Shown one piece after another: positions 26,265 to 35,506 of a DNA stretch of 64,000 nt. This DNA comes from Asticcacaulis sp. SL142 (GTDB lineage Bacteria > Pseudomonadota > Alphaproteobacteria > Caulobacterales > Caulobacteraceae): contig NZ_CP113061.1 in NCBI RefSeq assembly GCF_026625745.1, forward strand, positions 1,079,501 through 1,143,500, given 5' to 3'. Each line of letters starts with the position of its first letter. The first letter of the stretch is position 1. The translations under genes and the position numbers were made by a program. The notes under the pieces were generated by a model. That model was not told the DNA's origin and made no database searches. It saw only the letters and a list, made by a program, of their open reading frames with translations.

Positions 26265-28736
26265 TTAATCCTTAAGCCCGCCCAGGCGTTTCAGGATCAG
26301 ATAGACCGAGATACAGACCAAAACCATGCCCGCTATGGCCAGAATGATCGACAGGCTGTTGAAATCGGTCGTACCGTCGCGCAGTTCAACATCGCTGGTC
26401 GATTTGTAATAGGCCGCCGTTGCCCCGCCGATCGCGGCCAGCCCCAAGACGGACGTGCCAATCCATTGCAGGGTCGAAGCAAACATCTTCCAGATCGATT
26501 TTTCACCCTCTGCGTCGGCATCGACGCTCATGGCGATCCGGCCACCGTCGCTCAGCCATTCATCGTCGTCGGCCGCAGCCTCCTCAGCCACCTCATGGGT
26601 GCGATAGACCGGGGCCGGGACTTCTTCAAAGGTTTCGACCGTTACGGGCGCCACGGCCGCAGAAGAGGCTTCAGCGGCGGCAGTCACCGGGCGGTTGAGT
26701 TGCTCACGCCAGTGCAGGCCCGGTGAGGCCGATGCGGCGGCCACAACCGGCGCTACCGGCGGTTGCGCAATCAGGACTGGCGGGGCGACGCTGGAGGGAT
26801 TGCGCCGGGCGACCAGCTCAGCTTCATCTTGAAAGGTCAGGTCAGGTGCTGACCTGACCGCCTCCTCCGGCTGAGGGGTGGCGGCCGGAGCCGGTACAAT
26901 ATCCTGAACCGGTGCCGGGGCCGGGATCGGCGCAGGCTCAGGACGTGGGGCAAACGGATTGGTCGGCTGCGGGATCGCGGCCACAGGTGCCACAGGCTTC
27001 ACCGGCGGCAGAGGCTTACCCGCCAGCGGTTGGCCCAGACCGGACGCATAGGGTGAATAGAGCCGCATCAGGGCCGCCGCGGCTTCGGCCTTACGTTGTT
27101 GTTCTTCGGCGGAGGGCGCAGATGCTGGGGCTGCGGCAGGGGCGGCTGCCTGAGCGGCAGCCGCACTGGCCTCTGCGGCGGCCTGTTCGCGGGCACGGGC
27201 ATCGGCTTCGGTTTTCAGACGGGCGGCTTCGGCGTCGCGTTCGCGCTGTTCGGCGTCACGGCGAGCCTGCTCGGCAATCGCGGCCTGCGCCTCACGCTCC
27301 AAACGCTCTTGCTCAGCCAGCCGCTCTTGCTCCAGTCTGGCCTGTTCCTGGCGGAACGCTTCAAGACGGGCGGCCTCAAGGCGGGCGACTTCCTGGGCGC
27401 GGGCCTCCGTCGCCAGACGTTCCTGTTCGGCCCTTTCGGCCTCCCGGCGCTCAGTTTCCTGACGGGCAATTTCGGTGCGCAAAGCCTCGGCACGGGCGGC
27501 TTCGGCGCGCGCGGTTTCGCGGGCAGCCTCCTGACGAATGGCCTCCAGCCGCTCGGCTTCCAGACGCTGAGCCTCAAGACGGCGGGCCGCTTCAAAGCGC
27601 TGCGCTTCCAGGCGCTCGCTCTCCAGACGCTGGCGTTCCTGTTCGATCAGGCGGTCACGCTCAAGGCGTTCCGCGTCAGCCTTTGCGGCCTCCAGACGCG
27701 CAACTTCCCGACGGGCAGCGTCAAGACGGGCCGCTTCCTGACGGATCAGCTCCTGGCGGGCAGCTTCCTTAGCCACCTCTTGAGCCTGTCTTTCCTGCTC
27801 AAGGCGGGCCTGCTCGGCCACACGGGCGGCGGCCAGAGCCTGCGCCTGACGCATGGCTTCTTCGCGAAGGCGGTCTTCGTTAGCGCGGCGGGCATCCTCT
27901 TCCAGACGCCGTGCCTCTTCGACGCGACGGGCGTCATCGGCGGCGCGCACAGCGTCAAGGCGCTCAAAATCGTCACGCATTTTCGCTTCGGCCTGCGCCT
28001 TCATCAGGGCGGCCTGAACGGATTCGCTCATGATAGGCACATCGTCTTCGCCGCCCGTTGCCACCGTCGAGGCGGGCGGATAGCGGACAATATCAACGGC
28101 GCGGGCGCCATAAGGCGTGTCCAGTACCGGCGCGGCAGACGCTACAGGCTGAGGTACTGGAGGCTGCTGTACTGGTGGCTGAGGTACTACGGGCGTTTGA
28201 ACGGGGGCTAAAACCGGCGGATGGTCATCGGCCGGACGCACGACCATGCCCGGTGAAAGCTGCGGCGCGGTCGCCTCATCTTCGGTCGGGGTCAGGAACA
28301 GGCTTTTCTCAGCCGCACGACGGCGGATCAGCGGGGCCAGCACATAGGTCTGCCCGTTGAACTCAGCCGAACTCCAGCTATCCATAGCCAGAGCCGCTTC
28401 GGTCAGGCGACCTTCATTGATGCGTTTCAGCACCACTGACTGGGCGAAATTCTCGATTCCAATATTGAAACAGAACGACACCAGCGCATCGAACTGGTTT
28501 TGATTAAGCGGATGGTGCACCAGACCATTGATGCCATCAACAATCGGCAGCAGATCAAAACGCAGCAGGGCATCGGCATCTTCGGGCCCGACGCGCGCGC
28601 CTTCGCGGGCTGAAAACGTATGGCCATAACCCAGCGTCCAGCGCCCATCGGGCAGCTTCGCCGCCACCTGGCGCAAGCCCTCGAAACTCTTGATCAGTTC
28701 GACCCCGGCGCGGGAAATTTTCAGGCGCCCACTCAT
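26265..28736 (-). CDS. spmX: Polarity / stalk-site factor SpmX, muramidase-like with expanded middle region
   Basis: 823 residues from ATG 28736, with an AGGA site about 9 bases upstream; an ATG at 28805 is in frame but adds a non-conserved leader. Residues 5-150 form a GH24 lysozyme-like domain: IKSFEGLRQ with Glu19, then LPDGRWTLGYGHT. The second catalytic position of phage lysozymes (Asp nine residues after the Glu) is Leu28 here. Residues about 245-525 form a charged E/R/A/Q-rich helical repeat, 525-750 are Pro/Ala-rich and disordered, and two membrane helices lie in the last 75 residues. Caulobacter SpmX (about 430 residues) recruits the kinase DivJ to the stalked pole. In Asticcacaulis, enlarged SpmX directs stalk synthesis. 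Length and architecture match the Asticcacaulis form. Confidence 0.9.
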   Translation of the reverse strand: MSGRLKISRAGVELIKSFEGLRQVAAKLPDGRWTLGYGHTFSAREGARVGPEDADALLRFDLLPIVDGINGLVHHPLNQNQFDALVSFCFNIGIENFAQSVVLKRINEGRLTEAALAMDSWSSAEFNGQTYVLAPLIRRRAAEKSLFLTPTEDEATAPQLSPGMVVRPADDHPPVLAPVQTPVVPQPPVQQPPVPQPVASAAPVLDTPYGARAVDIVRYPPASTVATGGEDDVPIMSESVQAALMKAQAEAKMRDDFERLDAVRAADDARRVEEARRLEEDARRANEDRLREEAMRQAQALAAARVAEQARLEQERQAQEVAKEAARQELIRQEAARLDAARREVARLEAAKADAERLERDRLIEQERQRLESERLEAQRFEAARRLEAQRLEAERLEAIRQEAARETARAEAARAEALRTEIARQETERREAERAEQERLATEARAQEVARLEAARLEAFRQEQARLEQERLAEQERLEREAQAAIAEQARRDAEQRERDAEAARLKTEADARAREQAAAEASAAAAQAAAPAAAPASAPSAEEQQRKAEAAAALMRLYSPYASGLGQPLAGKPLPPVKPVAPVAAIPQPTNPFAPRPEPAPIPAPAPVQDIVPAPAATPQPEEAVRSAPDLTFQDEAELVARRNPSSVAPPVLIAQPPVAPVVAAASASPGLHWREQLNRPVTAAAEASSAAVAPVTVETFEEVPAPVYRTHEVAEEAAADDDEWLSDGGRIAMSVDADAEGEKSIWKMFASTLQWIGTSVLGLAAIGGATAAYYKSTSDVELRDGTTDFNSLSIILAIAGMVLVCISVYLILKRLGGLKD

Positions 28737-28882
28737 CTCAAATCCTGACCCAAAACGGTACATAATTCTATCGCTACTCCCCTGTAGCAAAAGCCAGGCC
28801 GACATCAGGACTTCGATTGCGATGACAGCTACGGTCCCTACCTTAGCGCAGCTTGGTTAATAACAGCCATAACGGCTGAATT

Positions 28883-30409
28883 TTACAACAGAATTATGCC
28901 CGCCAGCCCCAGGAAACTAAAAAATCCGATGCAATCGGTCACCATGGTCACAAAAATGGGCGACGCCACCGCCGGATCGCGGTCCAGACGCGACAGGGTC
29001 AGCGGCACCAGCGTACCCGCCAGCGACGCCGCGGTAATGTTGATCATGATGGCCAGCGCAATCGTCACCCCCAGCAACAGGCTCTGTTGCCAGACCCCCG
29101 CCCCAAGTCCGAGCAAAAGCGCAATCACCGACGCATTGATCCACCCCACCCGCACCTCACGCCAGACCGTGCGCAGGGCGTTGGTGGTGGTCAGTTCCCG
29201 CGACGATAGGGCGCGCACCGAAACCGTCAGCGCCTGCGTACCGGAATTGCCGCCGATGGACGCCACAATCGGCATCAGCACCGCCAGCGCCACCAGCTTT
29301 TCAATCTCATCGGAAAAGACCGAAATCAGGCTGGACGCCAGAAAGGCGGTGAACAGATTGACACACAGCCACGGCAACCGCGATTTGACGACCTCAAATA
29401 CGGTCGAGCCCCGGCCCTCTTCGTCCGACACACCGGCCAGCGCCAGAATGTCTTCGCGGCTTTCTTCCTGAATGATGTTGACGATGTCATCAACCGTGAT
29501 CTGACCGACCAGCCGCCCGCCATCATCGACGACGGGCGCCGAAATCAGGTGATATTTGCCGAAGATATAGGCGATTTCTTCCTGATCCATATCGACCTGA
29601 ATTTCGGTGATCGGCTCCATCAGGTCTTCGAGCTTGACCTCCCGGCGCGACCGCATCAGCAGCGACACCGGCACCGCTCCGACGGGCTTATGGGTCGGGC
29701 CTATGACATAGATATCAAAGAACAATTCCGGCAGATCATCGCCGTGGGCGCGCATGTGCTCAATGGTGTCACCGACGCTCCAGAAGATGGGTGCCGCCAC
29801 CACTTCGCGCTGCATCAGGCGACCAGCGGTTTCTTCTTCGTAGCTTAAGGTCGTGACCATGGCCTCACGGTCGGAGGCGGTCATGGCGGCCAGAACTTCG
29901 CGCTGCTGCGCCTCGCCCATGTCCTCAAGCACGGCGGCGGCGTCGTCGGAATCCAGTTCCTGCAACACCTCAGCCAGATCGCCGGGTCGCAGGGTGTCCA
30001 TGACCTCTTCGCGGATGTCGTCATCAAGTTCCGGCAGAACCTCGGCCAAAGCCGACGCCGGAATCCACGGGATGACCTGCTCACGGTAATCTTCGGACAG
30101 AAAGCCCAAAAGGTCAGCCACGTCAGCCGGATGAAGCGCATCCAGCAAGTCGCGCAGGCGCATACCGTCGCCGCGATCAGCGGCATCAACCACCAGCTCA
30201 ATATATTCCGGGTTCAGGGCATAGTCATCCTGAAGCGCGAAATCTTCGATCTCTTCGGGGGTATTAAGTTGAGGGCGGTCATCGTCATCGTGGTCGCGCT
30301 CAAGCAACTCTGCCTCAGCAGCCATCATCCGGGCGCGGAGGGTATCAATGTCTTCGGCGTTGTCCGTAACCGCTGTGGTGGTCTTGGGGGCATCGGGTTT
30401 TTGAGACAT
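28883..30409 (-). CDS. mgtE: Magnesium transporter MgtE
   Basis: 508 residues, inner-membrane Mg2+ channel gated by cytoplasmic Mg2+. The N-terminal extension is acidic (HDDDDRPQ). The MgtE_N superhelical domain is about 75-200 (LHPADVADLLGFL, ALAEVLPELDDD), followed by a CBS pair about 205-325 (LPELFFDIYVIGPTHKPVGA; QITVDDIVNIIQEE). Five membrane helices follow, with the signature PIVASIGGNSGTQ and RLDRDPAVASPIFVTMVTDC. Monocistronic. No M-box riboswitch was noticed in the about 120 bases upstream. Confidence 0.96.
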   Translation of the reverse strand: MSQKPDAPKTTTAVTDNAEDIDTLRARMMAAEAELLERDHDDDDRPQLNTPEEIEDFALQDDYALNPEYIELVVDAADRGDGMRLRDLLDALHPADVADLLGFLSEDYREQVIPWIPASALAEVLPELDDDIREEVMDTLRPGDLAEVLQELDSDDAAAVLEDMGEAQQREVLAAMTASDREAMVTTLSYEEETAGRLMQREVVAAPIFWSVGDTIEHMRAHGDDLPELFFDIYVIGPTHKPVGAVPVSLLMRSRREVKLEDLMEPITEIQVDMDQEEIAYIFGKYHLISAPVVDDGGRLVGQITVDDIVNIIQEESREDILALAGVSDEEGRGSTVFEVVKSRLPWLCVNLFTAFLASSLISVFSDEIEKLVALAVLMPIVASIGGNSGTQALTVSVRALSSRELTTTNALRTVWREVRVGWINASVIALLLGLGAGVWQQSLLLGVTIALAIMINITAASLAGTLVPLTLSRLDRDPAVASPIFVTMVTDCIGFFSFLGLAGIILL

Positions 30410-30533
30410 GGTGACACCCTCCCCTCACGATAATACCGGTTTCGTAAATTTGGGGCGAATGTGCCTGAAATCTCAATAAATGCAACAGGAAAGACCTGAA
30501 ACGGCAGAGTTAAATTGGCCGGGCCCGTCACGT

Positions 30534-31637
30534 CTAATGACCGGCAGCCGCCCGTTTGGCCTCTTCCACCGCCCGCGCCGCCACCTCACCGTCACCCTTC
30601 TGATAGAGCTGGCCGAAACGGTACTGAGCCTCGGCATAGCCGTTCGCCGCGGCCTTTTGATACCATTTCGCCGCCACAGCCTTGTCTTTCGTAACGCCAA
30701 AGCCACTTTGGTAGCGTAGCCCCATAACGTACTGGGCCTTTGCGTGGCCGTTATTCGCGGCCTTTTCATACCATTTGGCGGCCTCAGCCTGATCTTTTTT
30801 GACCAGCTTTCCGACGGTATAAACATTACCGAGTTTGAACTGGGCGTCGGCATGGCTGGCGGCGGCCTTGCGGTACCAGTTCAGAGCCATCTGCGGGTCC
30901 TTCGGCACGCTCTTGCCCGCATCGTAAAGCCCGGCCAGTTCGTATTGCGCCCCGGCATGGCCGCCCTCGGCCGCCTTACGATACCAGATCAGGGCCTGAA
31001 CGCCATCCTTGGCCACACCCTCACCTTTGGCGTACATATGGGCCAGATTGAACTGAGCGTCCCGGTCGTCGCCCTCGGCCGCCTTGCGATACCACACCAC
31101 GGCTTCTGCGGCATCGGCCCGCACCCAGTCCCCGGCAGCGTACATCATCCCGATCCGGTTCTGGGCCGGACCATAGCCCTGATCAGCGGCTTTTTTAAAC
31201 CAGGTCCAGGCCTGTTCGGCGTTTTTTTCCACGCCTTCGCCCTTATGGTAAAGCTCCCCAAGCGCGAACTGAGATTTGGCATGGCCCTTATCTGCGGCCT
31301 GCTGATACCACTTAACCGCCTCGGCATATTCCGCCGCCGTCACCGCTGACTTTTCGGTCATCTGGGCCAGCTTATATTTGAAATCTGTCGAGCAACCGCC
31401 CAGACCCACGGCTGACACCACGCTCACCAGGGCCAGTGAGGTCAGCACTTTGTGCCGCGCCTGACCGATGAAGGGCAACCGGCTCACCACGATCGGGTTG
31501 ATAATCACGGCGGCAAGCAGGGCCAGCGCGACCCCGCTCCACATCGGCATCAGCAAAAAGCCAAGGGCCAGACCGATAAAGGCCAGTGTCAACCCCCAGC
31601 CCAGCAGCGTTAAGACCACACCTAAAAAGCGCGTCAT
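30534..31637 (-). CDS. Sel1-repeat membrane protein
   Basis: 367 residues. Two hydrophobic helices at the N-terminus (LGVVLTLLGWGLTLAFIGLA; MWSGVALALLAAVIINPIVV) are followed by a third that ends in a lipobox-like GLGGC (about 80). The rest is about seven Sel1/TPR-like repeats of 36 residues with the consensus A..WY.KAA..GHA.AQ..LG.LY..G..V.KD. Sel1 proteins act as scaffolds and in Caulobacterales several are linked to cell envelope and polarity, but this one is not assigned. Upstream neighbour is tRNA-Leu on the same strand; no operon is evident. Confidence 0.88.
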   Translation of the reverse strand: MTRFLGVVLTLLGWGLTLAFIGLALGFLLMPMWSGVALALLAAVIINPIVVSRLPFIGQARHKVLTSLALVSVVSAVGLGGCSTDFKYKLAQMTEKSAVTAAEYAEAVKWYQQAADKGHAKSQFALGELYHKGEGVEKNAEQAWTWFKKAADQGYGPAQNRIGMMYAAGDWVRADAAEAVVWYRKAAEGDDRDAQFNLAHMYAKGEGVAKDGVQALIWYRKAAEGGHAGAQYELAGLYDAGKSVPKDPQMALNWYRKAAASHADAQFKLGNVYTVGKLVKKDQAEAAKWYEKAANNGHAKAQYVMGLRYQSGFGVTKDKAVAAKWYQKAAANGYAEAQYRFGQLYQKGDGEVAARAVEEAKRAAAGH

Positions 31638-31762
31638 AATCCCCCCTCACCGCCAAAGCGATAAACCCGGATCGAATTTAGGCGCGATCACGGGAAGCGT
31701 CAACGTGGTTAACGACACCTTAAGGCGAAATATGAGATGGCAACATCCGGCGCGCGGGCATG

Positions 31763-31790
31763 AAAAAAGCGCCGGCTAAGGCGCTTTTTT
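31763..31790. terminator. Bidirectional terminator after tRNA-Leu
   Basis: An 11-bp stem AAAAAAGCGCC / GGCGCTTTTTT with a six-base loop, 10 bases beyond the CCA end of the tRNA on the minus strand. The A and T tracts make it functional in both directions. Confidence 0.9.
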
Positions 31791-31800
31791 CAGTTCCCAT

Positions 31801-31885
31801 TGGTGCGGTCAAGAAGACTCGAACTTCCACATCTTGCGATACAGCGACCTCAACGCTGCGCGTCTACCAATTCCGCCATGACCGC
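31801..31885 (-). tRNA. tRNA-Leu (anticodon GAG)
   Basis: The reverse complement folds as an 85-base class II tRNA. The acceptor stem GCGGTCA pairs with TGACCGC, with discriminator A and encoded CCA. The D arm is GGCGGAATTGGTAGACGC. The anticodon arm CAGCG-TTGAGGT-CGCTG gives anticodon GAG, with a long variable arm typical of Leu and T arm GAAGTTCGAGTCTTC. Reads CUC and CUU codons. Confidence 0.97.
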
Positions 31886-31972
31886 GCACAAACTGGAGGC
31901 GCGGGGAATAGCAATCCTTGGCACATTTGTGAAGCGCTGAATTGCAATTAGTGTGAATAATTTCACCCCGGC

Positions 31973-32224
31973 CTAATTGCCGATAGCCATAAAGTCGTAA
32001 ACATCCGCCGGACGGGTCACGACGATCGAGATTTTTTCCTCGAAAATCTGGATTTCACCGCGCGCCACCGGATGGTTATTGGCCAGAATCCACACTTCGT
32101 CATGCTCACGGGCATCCAGCGGAATCACCGCCCCGCGGCCCATGCGCAGGAGTTGCTGCATCGGCAGGACGCTGCGGCCCAAAAGGACCGAGATTTCGAC
32201 GGGTACCGATTCAACCTGAGACAC
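31973..32224 (-). CDS. FliN-like flagellar motor switch (SpoA-domain) protein
   Basis: 83 residues from GTG 32224, which has GGGGA 5 bases upstream; a TTG at 32236 is in frame but would overlap that site. The protein is essentially one SpoA/FliN domain: [31 protein letters not shown] and [19 protein letters not shown]. FliN forms the lower C-ring and binds CheY-P and FliH. It is isolated from other flagellar genes (only motA at 55.4 kb), so it may be the main FliN or an orphan paralogue. Caulobacter FliN is somewhat longer. Divergent from lipB. Confidence 0.85.
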   Translation of the reverse strand: MSQVESVPVEISVLLGRSVLPMQQLLRMGRGAVIPLDAREHDEVWILANNHPVARGEIQIFEEKISIVVTRPADVYDFMAIGN

Positions 32225-32292
32225 AAATTTCCCCAAAACGCTCTAACGCCAAAGCCCTTGCTTTTAAGGCGCTGATATCACATTTACAGACT

Positions 32293-33012
32293 ATGCCAAA
32301 CTCTCAGACTATGATTGATGACAGGTTAACCCCTTCTTTTTATTTGACTGATGACGGCGGTCGCCTACCCGAATGGGTGGTCGCCCCGGCCCCCGTCCCC
32401 TACCCCGATGCGGTCGCCTTTATGGATGCGCGCGTAGCTGCCATTCAGCGCGGAGAGGCACCGGAAATGATCTGGCTGCTGGAGCATCCGCCGCTCTATA
32501 CGGCCGGGGTATCGGCCAAACTTGATGACCTGATTGAGCCGGAGCGGTTTGAGGTGTTCAAATCCGAACGCGGCGGGCAGTTTACCTATCACGGTCCCGG
32601 CCAGCGCGTGATCTATGTCATGCTCGACCTCAACCGAAGAACCAAGGATATCCGGGCGTTCGTCAAAGCGCTGGAGACCTGGGTGATCGATGCCCTCAAG
32701 GCGTTTAATATCGAGGGCCATATCCGCGACGGTCGCGTCGGGGTCTGGGTCGAGCGGCGGGATCGGGGCATCCTGCCCCCGCCCGAAGATAAGATTGCCG
32801 CTATAGGAATCAAGCTGCGGCGCTGGGTCAGCTTTCACGGCATCAGCATCAATGTTGAGCCGGATTTGTCTCATTTTACCGGCATCGTGCCGTGCGGGAT
32901 TTCTGAGCATGGCGTCACCAGTCTGGTGGACCTTGGGCTGCCGGTGACGATGGATGAGGTTGACTATGCCCTGCGCCAAAGTTTCGAGGCGACCTTTGGG
33001 CCTGCGACTTAG
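32293..33012 (+). CDS. lipB: Octanoyltransferase LipB
   Basis: Transfers octanoyl from acyl carrier protein to lipoyl domains of 2-oxoacid dehydrogenases and GcvH, the first step of lipoate assembly. 239 residues, usual length. The motifs seen are [49 protein letters not shown] with the catalytic Lys, and GIVPCGI with the nucleophilic Cys201. The stop codon lies inside a 20-bp perfect hairpin (33004-33046) that probably terminates the transcript. lipA is not in the window. Confidence 0.97.
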   Translation: MPNSQTMIDDRLTPSFYLTDDGGRLPEWVVAPAPVPYPDAVAFMDARVAAIQRGEAPEMIWLLEHPPLYTAGVSAKLDDLIEPERFEVFKSERGGQFTYHGPGQRVIYVMLDLNRRTKDIRAFVKALETWVIDALKAFNIEGHIRDGRVGVWVERRDRGILPPPEDKIAAIGIKLRRWVSFHGISINVEPDLSHFTGIVPCGISEHGVTSLVDLGLPVTMDEVDYALRQSFEATFGPAT

Positions 33013-33046
33013 AACTCCCCCTCCAAGAGGGGGAGTTCTAAGTCGC
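33004..33046. terminator. Perfect 20-bp hairpin over the lipB stop codon
   Basis: GCGACTTAGAACTCCCCCTC (33004-33023) pairs perfectly with its complement at 33027-33046 around a CAA loop. The left arm includes the last lipB codons and TAG. There is no T tract, so it may act by stalling or as an mRNA-stabilising 3' hairpin. The GAACTCCCCCT core relates it to the elements at 3365 and 21655. Confidence 0.65.
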
Positions 33047-33064
33047 TGGTTCTTCAACCACCAC

Positions 33065-33274
33065 CCGCATCGGCGGGCCATAGCGGTTCAGGCCGCGCTC
33101 ACTTTTTGCCTATTTTGTTCGCGCGGCTAAACCGTAGCCTCTTCCGCAATCCGCATCGGCGGGCCATAGCGATTCATACCGCGCTCACTTTTTGCCTATT
33201 TTGTTCGCGCGGCTAAACCGTAGCCTCTTCCGCAATCCGCATCGGCGGGCCATAGCGGTTCAGGCCGCGCTCAC
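33065..33274. repeat. 86-bp tandem triplication of the DUF805 gene 3' end
   Basis: CCGCATCGGCGGGCCATAGC recurs at 33065, 33151 and 33237, an exact 86-base period. Copies one and two are complete and the third, 38 bases, lies in the functional gene. Each includes, on the minus strand, codons for NRYGPPMR, and the complete units also include a CACTTTTTGCCTATTTTG stretch. Since 86 is not a multiple of three, any change in copy number alters the C-terminus. Confidence 0.9.
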
Positions 33275-33623
33275 CGGGCATCAGGGTCAAATCCACAAAC
33301 GCCCACACCAGCACCGCCACGCCGATAAAGTCGAAAAAGCCTTCCGGCTGCGGCCAGACCATCACAAAGGCCACCAGAATCACCGCTGACCACCAGCCCG
33401 ACCGGCCCCGGTCATGCAGGCGCTTGGACAGCACGCAGGCGGTGCAGAAAAACAACACCGGATAGACCACCCACCCGGTCAGCAGCTTAAGCCCACCAGT
33501 GACCACCGACTCATAAAAGGCCAGACTAATCAGCAGGATCACGCCCGCGATGACGAACGGCATTTGCCGGCCTCGTCCGGTGGATGAGAAAAACAGCTCG
33601 CTCCAGTCGATTTTCGCGTTCAT
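33213..33623 (-). CDS. DUF805 family membrane protein
   Basis: 136 residues with about four hydrophobic segments. The DUF805 signature is visible as CVLSKRLHDRGRSGWW in the middle and LMPGERGLNRYGPP at the end. Members are small inner-membrane proteins of unknown function. The 3' end, including the stop, lies in a set of 86-bp tandem repeats (33065-33274). The first repeat copy, further downstream, would encode an alternative ending MRVVVEEPAT, so the present C-terminus MRIAEEATV may have been changed by repeat expansion. Confidence 0.88.
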   Translation of the reverse strand: MNAKIDWSELFFSSTGRGRQMPFVIAGVILLISLAFYESVVTGGLKLLTGWVVYPVLFFCTACVLSKRLHDRGRSGWWSAVILVAFVMVWPQPEGFFDFIGVAVLVWAFVDLTLMPGERGLNRYGPPMRIAEEATV

Positions 33624-33724
33624 GCCGGGCCTTCCTTACTTAAGGTCTGGCAATACACGAAATTCGCCAAAGTCAAAAGAACCTTGCACTCATTTGACCG
33701 TGCCGAAAGCTATTGCACCAAAAC

Positions 33725-35506
33725 CTACTGTGTAAGCCGCGTCTTTTTGATCGCCTCAAACACGCTGGACAAGGCCGTATTCAACTGCGAGGCCGAGGTC
33801 AGGTCATAGTAATATTCGTCCTTGCTGGCACATTTTTTCAGCAGGTCGGAATTGCCTTCCATCACCCGCACCACAAACACCGTGATGCCCTGAGCATTGG
33901 CGGCCTCACAGGCAAGCTTTGTGCGCGCGTCAATATCGGATGTTTTACTGGTCCAGCGGTTCTGGGTGTTTTGGCCATCCGTGATAATAATCATATACTT
34001 CAGCGTCGTGTCGTCCTTGAACGCCACGGTACTGGCAAAGGGCTCGGCCGGTGACAACACTTCCATACCCCACTGCACGCCGATGGTGACATTGGTACTG
34101 CCGCCGGTTTTCAGCGCCTGCACATAGGTGTTGGTGGTGGTGATGTCTGTCGTCAGGCCCTTGACGACGCCCAGATTATTGGAGGCGCACGACACAGCCT
34201 TATAGAGCGCCTTGGTGTTTACCGTATACGCATCTACCGACACATCATAGCTTTGTTCACGGTCGGTAATGCAGCCGGTCCAGTTACTTTTGGTGTCCGG
34301 CACCGCCGGGTAATGAACGATCTTTTTAGGTTGCTTGTTGTCATCTGAGCTTTTTAGCCCGCTTTCTTCCTTGACCTGAGCCTCACGGCCGCCATAGCCG
34401 CCGCTGTAGCTATTAGTATATTTGATCAGGGTCTTGTCACCGGCATAGGTAAAGCCCGACGTCGACGGTGTGCCGCTGTAGGTGCCGTTTTGCTTTTTCA
34501 GAGTATAGGTTGTCGACGTTGTGGTCTTGCCTCCCTGGGTGCAGGTTTCAACCCCGGTTTCCGAATTGGTCGAACAGCCGCCAGTGCTGGTGGACGTTTT
34601 GCTGCCCAGTTGAATCTGGTCGGTATAGCTGAAATTTTTGCCGCCGCCACTGGCGGTCACCATGACATCAAACCAATTATTCCCGCCCGACTTATAGGAC
34701 TTGTAATAGAACTTCGCCGTAGCCATACAGGCCACAATATCGGAAGGTGTCTGACCGCTTTGGTAACAGACCTTACCATAGACATCGCGGTAGTAATTAC
34801 ATAAACCGCTGTCGCCCGGACTGGACGTGCAGCCTTCGGAATTACTGCCAATCCCGTAATCTATATAGCTGTAATCAATGCCTTTCTCGACACGCACCTG
34901 CGGGTTGAACGGCACAATGGCAACCTTGGTTTCCGAAGCATTGACACCGTCGGTTAAAAGGCTTTTGAGAACGCTGTCCATTGAACTCTTAAGGTTGGCG
35001 ATGCGCGTCGAATCCGAGCTCATCGAACCTGTAACATCCAGCACAAAGGCGATCTCGGACTTGCGCATCTGCGACTGAGCCTTGGCGACCACGGTGACGG
35101 TCGTGGTTTCCATGCCAATGATCGACAGAAACAGGTTTTCAACGGTGGCTTCGACGTTATACGTCACATGGGTAGTGTTGCCTTCGACTTCTGTGCCGAC
35201 CGTGCCTTCGGCATCATATCGTTCCGCGTTATCAAAGCCGAAATTATTGACAAAGGCCTGATCGGCGGCGATTTCGCGCTGCTCGTCGGTCATTTTCGAC
35301 GACATAACCGCCCGCAGCACCGCCGCATCAGCCGCATCCTGCAACCGTGAGCGCACCTCCATCTGGCGCACCACATCCGTGCCGCCGCCTGCTGCGACCA
35401 CCAGCGTCATGGCCGACAGCCCGAAGATCACCGCGACATTGCCGCCCTGATGACTACGGAAAGGGTTCAGGCGCTGCCACAGCGTAGATAAGATGCGCTT
35501 CTGCAT
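33725..35506 (-). CDS. VWA-domain TadE/G-like protein (first of two paralogues)
   Basis: 593 residues. A short cytoplasmic lead with QGGNVAVIFGLSAM and one membrane helix (about 22-42) match the Tad pilus-associated TadG N-terminus. The VWA domain begins with the metal-site motif FVLDVTGSMSSDS (about 155-167) and ends near the C-terminus with YMIIITDGQNTQNRW and VFVVRVMEGNSDLL. A long Ser/Thr/Tyr/Gly-rich insertion with several Cys (about 230-420) interrupts the VWA fold. Likely exported by the membrane anchor and acting in adhesion or pilus assembly. Paralogue of the gene at 35706, on the same strand; no other tad genes are present in the window. Confidence 0.85.
   Translation of the reverse strand: MQKRILSTLWQRLNPFRSHQGGNVAVIFGLSAMTLVVAAGGGTDVVRQMEVRSRLQDAADAAVLRAVMSSKMTDEQREIAADQAFVNNFGFDNAERYDAEGTVGTEVEGNTTHVTYNVEATVENLFLSIIGMETTTVTVVAKAQSQMRKSEIAFVLDVTGSMSSDSTRIANLKSSMDSVLKSLLTDGVNASETKVAIVPFNPQVRVEKGIDYSYIDYGIGSNSEGCTSSPGDSGLCNYYRDVYGKVCYQSGQTPSDIVACMATAKFYYKSYKSGGNNWFDVMVTASGGGKNFSYTDQIQLGSKTSTSTGGCSTNSETGVETCTQGGKTTTSTTYTLKKQNGTYSGTPSTSGFTYAGDKTLIKYTNSYSGGYGGREAQVKEESGLKSSDDNKQPKKIVHYPAVPDTKSNWTGCITDREQSYDVSVDAYTVNTKALYKAVSCASNNLGVVKGLTTDITTTNTYVQALKTGGSTNVTIGVQWGMEVLSPAEPFASTVAFKDDTTLKYMIIITDGQNTQNRWTSKTSDIDARTKLACEAANAQGITVFVVRVMEGNSDLLKKCASKDEYYYDLTSASQLNTALSSVFEAIKKTRLTQ

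Noticed and set aside
27130-28000. Repetitive DNA across spmX as a minisatellite
   Set aside because: The repeats are at amino-acid level (E/R/A/Q pattern) with varied codons. No DNA unit recurs exactly.
26912-28211. Two long overlapping open frames on the plus strand across spmX
   Set aside because: Produced by the repetitive GC-rich codons of the SpmX helix. They have low-complexity products, no ribosome sites and conflicting frames.
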